From Synchiropus splendidus (taxonomy: Eukaryota > Chordata > Actinopteri > Syngnathiformes > Callionymidae), in NCBI RefSeq assembly GCF_027744825.2, contig NC_071350.1:2728001-2792000 (forward strand): a stretch of DNA of 64,000 nt, in the 5' to 3' direction. Shown here piece by piece: positions 41,301 to 53,828 of the stretch. The stretch's first letter is position 1. Each line of letters opens with the position of its first letter. The position numbers and the translations under genes are program-made. The notes beneath the pieces are model-generated. The model made no database searches. It was given only the letters and a program-made list of their open reading frames with translations, and was not told the DNA's origin.

Positions 41301-44300
41301 TGAAAGGCGGGGTGCTCCGGCAGTGATCGGTGGAGGTCTCTCTCAATCTCATCCGTGGCCAGTGTGCTTGTACCCAGAGACTGTTCCACTAACTCAGAGT
41401 AGTAACCAGGGTGAGCCGCCATATCATTCACTGCTCCTGCAGTGACATCCAAAACAACAATTAGTCAAGAAATCACTCATCAGGAATCAAGAAATACACT
41501 TAAGACTAGGCAACACAGTCTCCGTCCATAAACTAATGGCTTATTTGCTGTTTATAATCCGTAATTATGATGTCATTTACAGTGAACTTTTGGTCAGCAT
41601 TCCAGGGTAATATATAGTAGTGATGCATAGATGATGTTTCATGAAACACCGTCATAATTTACAGGGGCCACCAGATGGCACTGTCTGCTGTAAAATATTT
41701 GGACTTGAACAACTAATGCAATGAAACCTCAGATCACTTCGAAACCAATAGCGCCATCTAGTGGCCTCTATAATCACTACTTCATCATGAATAGCAACTG
41801 ATTAATATGTTGTTTATTTACAGTCATATACTGTGTGTTATCAAAAATTTAAGCAAAATATAGACATTGAGGTGCAATATGGAATCAGAGCATCACCAGA
41901 CAAAGACCAGGGGCAATTCTCCATAATCGCAATGAATAGACGAAAATCGGTTGCTAGATAGCTTTATTTTTTACGGAAATCCTCCACAAATTCAGCAATA
42001 ATTCCCAATATAATATGATAATTCATTTCGACACCGTATTTCGTAAGTAATGTTAGACGGATCATTGACATTCAGTTTGTGTTAATTTATATATACTGAG
42101 AATTTAGAATACGAAACTGGCACAGTCCCCCGAGGATTAATTACAGAAAAATAATGTTAAATTTGCTTCTTAAATATTATGACATAGAAAAAAGCATGAT
42201 TACGCCATGAGGTTATAGGCTTAAAATATGTTGATCTCAATTATATAATTCATTTTCAATACATACATACATTTAACGTTTCTCAGTATGACCCATAATT
42301 ACTGGATGATACGTTAGTGGTGAATAACATGGTAATATATCTGGGCTGTGTCCCATTTCTCAGCCTAACACTGGCACTTAACACTAGCACTTGGTTTTGA
42401 GTGCCCTCCACTATGAAGTGCCCTCTGATGACCAAGTGAAGTGAATCACGTCCCTAAGAATTGGGACAACACTTCATGACATCAGACGTAAAGACATTGT
42501 GTCATTGACTGCCGTGCTGTGTTTTGTTTCCTGAATATCCAGTGTTGGAGACGTTTTGGAAATGCCAGCTCCAACGCCTTTGGAACTTCTTGATAATCCC
42601 ACTTGGTTTGGTGAACCAACGGAGAAGCAGAAGCCGGCTTCACAGTCAGGTGAGGCCATGTGTCTGTTAGAGGTATGAGGATGTTAACATTAGCCTGGAT
42701 GCTAGCCGACTGTTGTTTGTTAAGAAGAAATAAAAACATACTGTTGTACATACATGTTGTATTGTTCACGTTGTCGGACACGGTACAACATTTGGGTCAC
42801 TAACGTGTGATACGAGAGTAATCCTGGTTACTACAATGTCCCTGTTGTCCTATCCAACATTGTTTTTAAATAAAGTTCTTTGTTACCTGGAACTCTATCC
42901 ACACTTCATATCCCCAGTAGATTTCAAGTCAGCTCCGGAGCCCCGTCGGTTCGAAGGGGTCATTTCAAGTGGTGAACGACAAGTGCCCTCAGTCTTAGGA
43001 GTATTAGGACACACTACACTTACACATGAACGCACAAAACCCAGAGTTAGGGTCAAAAATGAGTGTTAGGGTTAGGAATGGAACACAGCCCTAGCCCTCT
43101 TTAGATTCAAGAATTAGTGAAATTTGCATGTCAACGGGTCAAAGGGTCTCACGTGGCACTCGAGCGGCACTTTGCCCACCTCTGGTATAGGGCAGTAAAA
43201 AGGAACTGGAGTGGTTGGGAAAGAGAGACGAGGCGGCGGAGGTACAGTATAGCACTCTGTTTCTGTTTTCACACTTTAAAAAACCTTTTGTTAACACGAG
43301 TCAAGGTATAAAATCCTTGGAACGAATTTGGGATCTAAGCCCTCAACAACAAATAGCACAACAGGATGATTAATCTTTGCTTCTTGAACAGCTCATTCAT
43401 AAAAAAATGAAAGTGTTCTGAAGGCAGCAAAATCTTGATGTGAGAATCAAGAGAAGCCCAGTCACCCTGAAAATGATTCATTCCGTTTCACACATCATCT
43501 TCTGACATATCTGCATATCAAAGACTTTCTTCCTGTAGTGAAATGAGATTCTTTTTTTTCCATTTCTGTGGGTTCCCTCAATACACTCTCACACCAAGCA
43601 GTTATCACATCGGTTACAAAAGGACACACACACCATCTGCTTGTAGATTCCTCCTACAGCTTCTCCTCCCACTCTGTTGAAATGATGGAGCTCTGGTAAC
43701 TTTGATATAGCCCTGATGTAAAGCAACATGTCTAGAAGGCTCGTGTTCTGATAAACTCTCCCAATACACTGGCTATTACAGGAACCCGGCATGTATGCAG
43801 ACTACACAAGATAGCAAGAGTAAAATGACAGTATACCTGAGAACAGCATCCACAGCTCCCCTCTTAAAGACTCGGGAACACCACGAGCAATTAAATCCCT
43901 TGTTTTCCTGGTGAAGAACATGTTGGTCCCTCGTCCATATTCCGAAAAATGGATGTTCCATGACTGCTCTTTCATTTTCTCCTTCAGCTGCAAGGCACAG
44001 ATATTACAATCTCCCCGAATAAAAATGCATGTCTTAGATGTAGCTCCAGACTCAGGAAGGAAATAGAATGTAACCAATCGCTCGAAATGATTTCCAGTCC
44101 CTCAATTTACTACAGCGTTGACCCAGTTGTGCGTTTTCTCACACTAACTGCACAACATAAAAAAATAAAAGTTTTGGAGGAAATAAAATAAATAAATATT
44201 TTATTATGTTGTTATCTTCAGACAATCAAATGGAAAAAATTGAGCTGGGTTTAGCTACGACCGCAACAGCCCAACAGATGGCGCCCTCTTTTAAATGTGC

Positions 44301-47300
44301 CTAAAATTAAAACATAATTCAAAGCCTAAAAAAACCTATCAGTCCTTACAATCCTTTCAAGCTAAGAAAGGAAATGGAAAACATTGAAGGTGCATTGCGC
44401 ATATTTGGAAAATGTAAAATTGTTTTGTCATAAATTTGCAATAGTTTTTTTAACGAATAATTGAATTAAATATCAAATCTTTATTCATAGCAACATTTAA
44501 TTGCAACTCCCTTTAATACTTGCAGCATTTACATAGTCCTCCATATGAATCATGGGAGCATGTCTTCTGACTTCTACATACCATTTTAGGGTCTAGATTT
44601 TCCCCATCCTGAGGGTGGAACACAGTCATGAGAGCCTCCGTGCTCACTGCTTTACTGCTGTCCTTCTGCCCGACCATGAGTGTCACATCCTCTGGGTTAT
44701 CCTCGAAGTGGTTTATGAGAGACTGACATTCACCTCGTATGGCCTTGATGGGGGACATGACATATCTGTCAGTGTTAGAGAGTCACACAACCAGTCAGTG
44801 GCAGCCTTCAAGTGTAATAGCACTACCTTAGATGAAGCAGAGTGCTGCGGGCTCGCACTGATCCCACATCTGCTGCGAATCGTGTTGGCAAGCCGCTGAT
44901 ATTCCCGCACTTCAGAAAATCTCAGCGCTCTCTTGCCTCGCACACACACTGTTAGTGCTCTGGTGTTGGCGTCCGGTTTCTCAACATTCACAACCTTAAG
45001 GACACAAACATTCACTTCATTTTTACAGTCTACTAGTGCTGATATCCATCTGTTTCTCTTTACCTCTCGCATCGGGACGATGACATGACACTGGCTGCCA
45101 TCCTGACTGGCGAAGCACAAGTAGTTCTCAGATAAGCAGATCTTGCCAAGTGTGTTGAAATGGCTGAAGGGCACCCAGAGAAAGCACTCATGCACCTCCA
45201 AAAGATTCTCCTCTTTGGGAAGTCTGAAAAATGTACGGAACTGGTCGCTTTTTGCATGAGCTTCAAGGCCTCTGGAAGGACATAAACGGTATCGTTTAGC
45301 AAACACATTTATATCAGTACCAAGCAAGACAGGGTGACCCAGAATCATTTCATTAAACTGTGCAGCGCTCCCGGCATGCTACCGATACATCTACCCCATG
45401 AAAAAAAACAGACAGCCGGCATGCTCAGAAATAAAAATCATCAGGAGCAACACAAGTATACTGACACGCAAAAGATAATAATTTACAGTGCACAATGACA
45501 TCTGAAATATTTTGCATTTTACGTCATCAAGTGGAAGAAAAGTTGCGCTGGAATATACAAATCAATAAGCTCTGACCGAACAGGAGTAAACATCAACACG
45601 CAGAAGGGACTTGTGTAGATACTTAACGGCCTTATTAAATATTTCTAATATAAACTAACTGAATACATTCACTCAAAATAAGATTTTGTGGGTTGATTAC
45701 TCATCTCTTCTTAATAGTGTCTGACATTCAGCAAAAAATAAATAAATAAAAATCCCTCCAGGCATTTGGCCAACAGGACGGGAACACCCTGGACACACAG
45801 GTTTAATCTAAAAAGTTGCTTAGTGGGAGTGCGATCAAACATGGATCACATGTACCAAGTATATGATCGTATATGATGTAATATTTGCAGGAAAGCCACA
45901 ACAGTTTTGTTCTCTCGAGGCAATTTAATACTTGGACTTTGGCACTTGGACAAAGCAATAGTTTAAACAGCAAATGTTAAGTAATGGAAGACTAAATGTC
46001 ACCTTAGAAAGTGTATACAGAAAAAAAGGCATGTGCTCAGACCGGCAAAAACCTACTCACATTTGGAAAGAATACAACTAACTTTTTAAAAACATCCGAA
46101 CCTAATGCATTACATGCAGCTACAATGTATAGGAGAGGTGTGATTATGAGATGTAGACAATAATAAGAATATTTTTTGTTATTCTAAAATCCCTTTTGCC
46201 TAGCTCATGAGTCACTTCTGTTCTAGCCTACTTGCAGAGATTTATTTGCTTATAAAATCCTGGACAGGTTTCATTTCCATTAATTAAATAGGTAACACAC
46301 GGTTAATTTAATTGAGGTTAGACACAATGTCATTTTCACATCCCTAATGAAACAGGAAGAGCCATATCAAGTCCTGTGACCACACTGCCACGCTGCGAAT
46401 GCATCCAGGGTTTCTTCCACATATCAACCATGCTGGCGCACCGCCGTGGATAAAATGAGAGCCCCCATACCATCAGAAAAACAATCTCTTTTTACAGATG
46501 AAATCCCACACAACGTATTGAAACAAAGTGGAACCATCATAAGAAACAGATAACACATCATGGAGGTGAACATGATGGTTTAACTGTGTTATTTGTGGGG
46601 AAACATCATATAATGACTGAAGTCCACTGCTCAGGGAATTAAAATCGCGTATTCCTGCCGAACATGGCTTGGATTGGAGACAGATTTACTTCTCATGATT
46701 AATAACTGGAATTTTTGCTGTCACCAATTCAGTAAAGGAAGGGGAGGGGGTCAAGTACAGTAACATAGATCAAGTGCAGTCATGATGGCGTGCAAAAGAC
46801 CCAAATAGATCTCAGCGAAACAAGCATTGGTGGACTCAAAAAAAAGAGTGTACTTGTCTTTGTTTTTACTCTGGTCCGCTGAAACGCATCAGAGGAGCTG
46901 GTCTGAGTAGTTAGCAGCTCAAGAAGAGACAATGTTCTGTTTTAAGATCCACTGTTGTGACGTGACTGTCGTGGGAGCATGTGACCAGAGCTACTGTATA
47001 TGCAGCCAGGACCTGCTCTTGAGCACAGAGGATTAATAAACCTATTTACTCTTAACAATCAATTATTACGGAGTTGTTTAGAGTGAACTTTTGGTGACTT
47101 TTCTAGGGTAACATACAAGGAAGGCCACCGCAGGTAGATCAGACCTGGGTGTGCGTCTCACTACTGGCTCCTTGACCTGCCCATATGGCGTCCTTTCGTT
47201 TCATCCACAGCCAATAGCTGATTCTCACTGCAAGTGCCTTGATGATCTTCTAGTGTGCTTGGCCTCTAACTCCTACTTTCCTCAGGGGTCTGATAAAGGT

Positions 47301-50300
47301 AATCGAATTATTGATTTCTCATATCCGAGACATTGTATCTGTGAAATAATAATGTCAATCAATACATTTAGCATTTTTGCAATGCAAAAAAAAAAACAAA
47401 CTGAAGGACAAACAGACCTTTTAGTGATTTGCAACGGGTCGGAGAGCGCTGGCTCCCGCTCGAAGGACTCCTTATCAAACAGGCGTTTGATAGAGTAGTC
47501 AGCTAGCTGCTCCATGATGGTGAATGTTTCGTTGAGGTGTAGCAACATGGAGAAGTAATGATCCTCGCCATGAGCCACCACGTGAATGCTCTCTGTTAAA
47601 AGGACGTTTGATGTTTTCTCCAGCCGCCAGATTTCATCCCAGGAGATGATCAGTTTGACTGCAATAATAATATGTGAGTGACGTCACGTACACTTGAGGG
47701 GAAATAGGTTATAGCAAGAAGTACATGCTGGTAAGTTAGAACATGATTGTTATTTGAGTTGCTATCTAGAGAAAAAGAATAGCACATTTAAAGTATATAA
47801 AATAATGTAACGCATTGTAGATAGAAAATAATACACCTAATATTGAAAAATGAACAAGGCGTCACATCCTTCATACTTGTGAGAATCTCTTCCATGGTGA
47901 GAACCAGAACTGCACATCAATGATCAATGAGAAGTTTCATGGCACTCACCCATGCAGTGTAATTTTACAACTAAGGAACTATATGAAAAAGGAAAACTTG
48001 AAGATGGGAAATAGCCACCACTCACCCTCTGATCCAAGCAGGTAGGAATAGAAGCAGAGGAAGTTGGTGCTGAGGTAGAGCCAGCCCTGGCAAGGCACTT
48101 TGCCTTTCCAGTAGCTGCATGAGTAATAAGTGACCAGCTTCTCCTCCGCTGGCAGCTCAAACCATTTCTCAAACCTCAAATATGCTTCTCTAAACTTCTC
48201 TGGATCCTCCTCCAGCACCAGAGAGCTTTTCCCTTCTTCTGCAATCAGACCCTGGAGCACACAGACACAAGGAGGTTAGAGCTTGCTGTAAGTGGTTTGT
48301 CGGAACAGTACGGAAAAGGAATTAACATTTTATTTAAAATGCACTTAGCCTTGAAGTGGCTTCCACTCTAAGTGAGGAATATGGTTGATAGAAAAAGTAA
48401 ATGGCGGCACACAAGGAAGCCAGCTTCCAGCGCTCTGTAATAGGATGGGAAATATACTCAAGACAGTCAATGACAAAAAATCTGCTTTTAAAATGAAAAA
48501 AAAAACATTCAACAACTCAACAATTCATTTTGCCCATCTGTCCCCATTGATCATGTTTGGAGGGCCACTCCATTCAGAAAACCACCAGTTTCTTCTAAAC
48601 CTGTCGGTCATGTAGCTAAAAGGTGAAGTGAGGAAAAGTGAGGATGCCACCAGATGGCACTATCAACTAGTCATCGTCAAACCAAGAGCGCCACTTACTG
48701 AGTTCTCAACAGTAAATGAGGACATTGTTTGATGAAACTTCATCAGTCCCTTCTCTAGTAAACACACCACAGTACCGTTAGTCACAACAGTATCAGGATC
48801 CAACTCACATCAGAGACTAAACAACAAAACTTCTACAATGGTTATACATATTTCCACATTGTGCACATTTGAGTTGGCTCTGAAAACCAACCTCATGGAA
48901 AGCGGGAGGTTTCGAAGAAGCTAATAAGACGACATCAAGCGTCACTAACACAACTTGCCAAACCACATTATTCACAAACCCGGAATTAGGATCACCTACA
49001 CTTAACTTTGTTTTCTGACTCCCACTATAAGCAACAAAAGTAACTTACGCGAATCTTGCCCTGTACGAAGCTGGTGATGTCTTCGCTTGAATCAAAAACA
49101 GAAAGTGTCCTCATTATGTTCTGTTGGAGCCAGTCCCAGTGCTGGAAAATCTCCTCTTTGGTGACGCCTGGGGAGAAAGAGGTTTTATTAGTTTCAATCT
49201 TGAGGGGTGCATCAAGTTAGCAATAACAATAATGATAATAATGACAATAACAATTATTATTATTACCATACCATACTTCAGTAGTGTGCACAAGAGCAAG
49301 TATTAGAAGTGAATTATGTGGCTTATCAACAGTAGCATTAACAGTTGTATGACAACAGATGTATCCCACTGAGTGTACTTGAATCAGAGATTTCATTTAT
49401 ATCAAAAGTGCAGGATCATTACACTTGCCAAGTAAAGCCCGAAGGACATTGCCATTTGAAGTGGTTGAAGTATCTCCATTAACGTTCCAAGTGACTCTCA
49501 TAAGGTCTTTCGATTTTACAACAACAAACTAGTAGTTGAAACTATTAGTATCTTAAGAGTGGAGGAAAGTTTAAAATGTAAAAAATAAATCCCTGGAACA
49601 AATATTATGATCAATAATTATTAAAGCCAATTCAATTCCGAAACTCTAAGCGAACATGTTTATTTTTGGGATAAATACTGCTAACACTGGTCAGAAACCC
49701 ATTGTACTGCTTTACAGAACATGTACATTACTAACAAAGCAAAAGGGGGTCAAAGTTCAGACACTAACCACATGCTATCGACCAATACACTTGGGAGTCT
49801 GGTGTGTGGTGAAGTATGCGGTAAGGAGCTACTCTGGATGTGGAGTCCAGCACCGTGTCCAAAGTTCCAACAAGCAGGCCTGCGTCGAGAAAACAATACA
49901 CGTGTTAATGAGAAGCAAATATGACACTTCCTGCGCTCCAATATATGATAGTAAGATTCTGGCAAGATCCCGAAAACATTTGATCTTACAGTCTATGATG
50001 AAGGAAAAACCCATCAAACCCACAAACATTAGAACTACAGAATAATGATGCATGGGAAAATGCTGTGCAGGGAAGTGCCTTCAAATTAAACACACCATTT
50101 AAAGCTCCAGCACGGAGAGTTTTCCGGGCTCATGAAAGTGAGACCGCTGGTTCCTCAGCAGCAGGCTGTTAGTGCAGCAGGCTGTTAGCGCAGCTGACAC
50201 TTAGCAACACCCGGCGGTCTGAGCGGGACATTCATAATGATAAGAAATAATTATTATTTTCACTGAGCTAGATGATCAGCCTTTCTGAGACGGAAACAGC

Positions 50301-53300
50301 CGAATCCATTGCCGTTTTGGAGTCCGGTGCAGCGTTCATCAGCCACCTGAATCTGAAACATTTGTAGGGGAAACTTTGACAAATGCAGTGCTCTCTGTCC
50401 ATGAGTCCCACTGCAGTATGTAAATATTTATCTGACACAGAGATTCACCTGTGATGTCTCACATCAAATTAAAGGTTTTTCTATCTTTGCCATCTTGAAG
50501 TGGTATATAAAAACGTGTGTGAATTTAAATGATTTAAATGAAGTTAGTTTTTTCACATCATGTTTTCAGAAGGTCTCATAATTTTGATTACAAATTAATT
50601 GTCAATCCCTGTGTCCTTGGACAACTTTGGACCAAATTGCATTTGCAGTGCACTTATTCAAAACACTCCCAGACAGGAACTTCACTGCAAATTGCAACCA
50701 AAGCAAAATCAATAGTTGCTTTCTAAAGTCAGTGGCTGCTCTACTGTGAGATACTTTGATCACGACCCACATCTGATGGCATTTGGGCGGCACACTGTTC
50801 CGCTAGCCCACGGTGAGTAATTTGTGAGACAGTGGAAGTATCTGCTCCTTCTACACCTCTCTTGACATTCTCTTCATCCATAATGAACAAGGTGGCTGTG
50901 AAGGCATGGAGGTGGGCGACTCCAGAGGGCTGCCTGCAGGACATTAATCAGCTGGCCACATGCTCTCACAACAGATCACTAAGGAATCCCATGGAGCTGG
51001 GATTTCTCAACAGACATCAGCACAAGAAGGAAACTTCAGGGGCCGCAGGTACAAACCTCTGACAGGTAATAATGCACATGCTCAATGTGCATCACAAGGA
51101 TTAATACGATTATAACACAAACATATGTCATGCAGAGAGGCAGCTTGTAGTCTGTTCCCATGATGCCACACAGAATGTACGACGCGCGCAGTGGAGCACC
51201 TCGCCACGATATTTGATCAGTACATCGGTCGAATGAAAATGGTTCCTGTTGACACCTACATGTTCATCATGTGATGTCGCATGTTTTGCGATGCGTGAGC
51301 TGGCGACAGCTGCAATTATATCAGTCAAACCGTCTCTTAGTCAATTGTTCAGTTTGTTGTTCATGCGTCTCCGATGTGCACACCTCAGCATCACAACTAA
51401 GGATCAAAAGCTAAAGAAAGAGGCTGAGTGACCATGATGCACCTCAGTAGCTTCACCAATCTTTGGTCCATATTGCCTGTTAACTACAGGGTAATAAAAA
51501 TTTTTTCATATGGCAGCCGATAGACCTTTGGGATTCTGGACTGCCTTCAAAATCCCTGCTTAATTAATCTTTCAGCGTGAGCCGACATTCATCTTCACAC
51601 CAATTTTTTGAAAGCCTGAGGTGCTTCGTAGTTCCTCTGGTGCTAACCTGCATGCTGACATATGCACCAACTGCACAAATCAATGAGGTTAATATCTCCT
51701 GTTTGTTTGTTCTGAAACAATTGAGCACTCTCTCTATGAATTAATGATTAAACAATCTCCTGGCAACGTCACTAGATTAATTTAAAATTGAAGGACAAAA
51801 TGTTTTTTTTCTACATTATCCGTAGTGGATGGAGTGAGTGACATTCGTGACCACATACTCTCCGTACCAATGTTTTCATCAGCCTCTCCCAAGGTCATGA
51901 GATCATGGCTGTGGACTTGTTTATTGTTAGCAACTAAAACATTTAATATTAATCTTAACAATACAATCAAACTAAAAGGACTATTAAATAGTAGAAAGTG
52001 AATGAATGAACTACAATGCTGTGGCTCTATGAAGTCTCTAATTTACCTGACTATAGGGGGTTAACAGAATGAAAAACACTTGAAAAGCTCTCAGCCTTGA
52101 AGTCTATCATTTATCTCTCATCTCACTGTGGTAGGTTATTCAAGCCGTTTTACAATTTACAAAAAAACGTAAAAATGTAAGCTGATGTCGTTGTCTGTTA
52201 GCATTATTTCTACTTTATATACGTATCAGGTCAAATAAATACAACTCTGATCCCCGAACCGCAGGGGTGTGACAGCAGACAGTGATGCTAACACCACTTG
52301 TCAGGCTGCTTTTAAAGTCATGTCATCCATTTGCAGAAATGTCAAGCGAGCACTTTCAGGGGAAGAATGATACATGGCCAGACGATGACTTCAAAATTTT
52401 ACCATCGTACACCTCACTGTGTCTGTTTGAGGAGATAACAAATTGAAAGTCATTTCAGCTCCACCAGAAATGGCACTACTGCAGTTTATAAACGTCATGT
52501 TACGTCGTAAGCGTCCTTCATAGAGACTAGTCCCTCAGTGCCACTGTTTCCAAATCATACGACATTGCTGTCCTGACAACCCTTTTTGGACACTTTCCCT
52601 TTCATCCTTGCCGACAACCTTTCGTCACACATCACACCTGACACTTTTCTCCAATTATTCCATCCTGCCTGCACCCACTTCTTCACCTCTTCACCTCTTT
52701 GTCACACTCTCCATCACCCTGGACAGTGCCTAAGTACTTAAAATCCTCTACCTTCTTTATCTCTCCATCCTATAACTTCACCTGTCCACTTGGGTCCCTC
52801 TCATTCACACACATGTATTCCGTCTCACTGCGGCTAACCTTCATTCCTCTCCTTTGTAAGGCATACATCCACCTCTCTAGCTTATCTTCCACTTGCTCCC
52901 TGCCTTCACCTCTAAATGAATGTAAGCAAGTCCATGAAAGTGCAGTCCCAGTTTCAATGAGTAAACATATTGATTATGCTAGTCAATGCCTCAAAAGTCC
53001 TGTTTACCTCTCATGATAATGGTGCTGCTGCTTAATCACATTGATTCCATTCGAAGTTTCAGTTGTTTTCTCAAGTGGAATCACTGTCTGGGACAACTTG
53101 AAAGATCGATGACCAATTTCTGTGACATCTGACACCAAAAGCACACTGACATTCTCATTCTAGTCTGCCTGTGTGGCAGTGATGCAAGTGATGCAGAATG
53201 ATAGAGTGAGATGTTCGAGGTGTGAAATAAATATTGATTTCAATATTGCTACCTAAAAAAAACATCATGAAGATATAAACAAGACAGTCCAACCTTTAAC

Positions 53301-53747
53301 TGTGCTAATCCCTTTTCCCTGAGAAACCAGAAAGCTCTGCACGTCTTCTCACTTCTCTCCATTGCAGATGTGCCTTGAGATGAATTCATGCACAGAATTA
53401 CTAGGTGCGTGAGCATGGAAAAATTAGGACTATCATCATCTTCAAAGCACAATGATAAGTGAAAGTGACGGAAGGGTCTGAGCAGAGGAGCACTAACGCG
53501 TCTGTTCTAATTACACTTCCAAAAGAGTCTCATCATGTCCTGTAGTAGTTTGTGGTAGATATATATATACAGCAATTGATTTTTAATGGTACTATTGGTA
53601 ATATTGTTATCAAAAGACCAAAACAGCATTTGGCTATGGTAAATGGCATGTAAATGTAAATATGTAAGGGAAGACTGAATAGGCTTAAAAGCCTCATGAG
53701 AGTCAATTAATATCATAGATATTACACAATCAATCATGAACAAAAGC

Positions 53748-53828
<81 letters not shown>

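Noticed and set aside
43050..43080. Telomere-like TTAGGG units
   Set aside because: Only two or three units, and they form part of the inverted end of the MITE at 42343-43091.
44713..44760. Alternative start or acceptor for tbc1d8b exon 8 giving extra residues (MSPIK)
   Set aside because: It needs a different phase from exon 7; the CATCAAG acceptor keeps the frame and the expected protein length.
50741..51062. Overlapping open frames in tbc1d8b intron 1 with exon-like composition
   Set aside because: No family resemblance and no consistent donor/acceptor pair was found.
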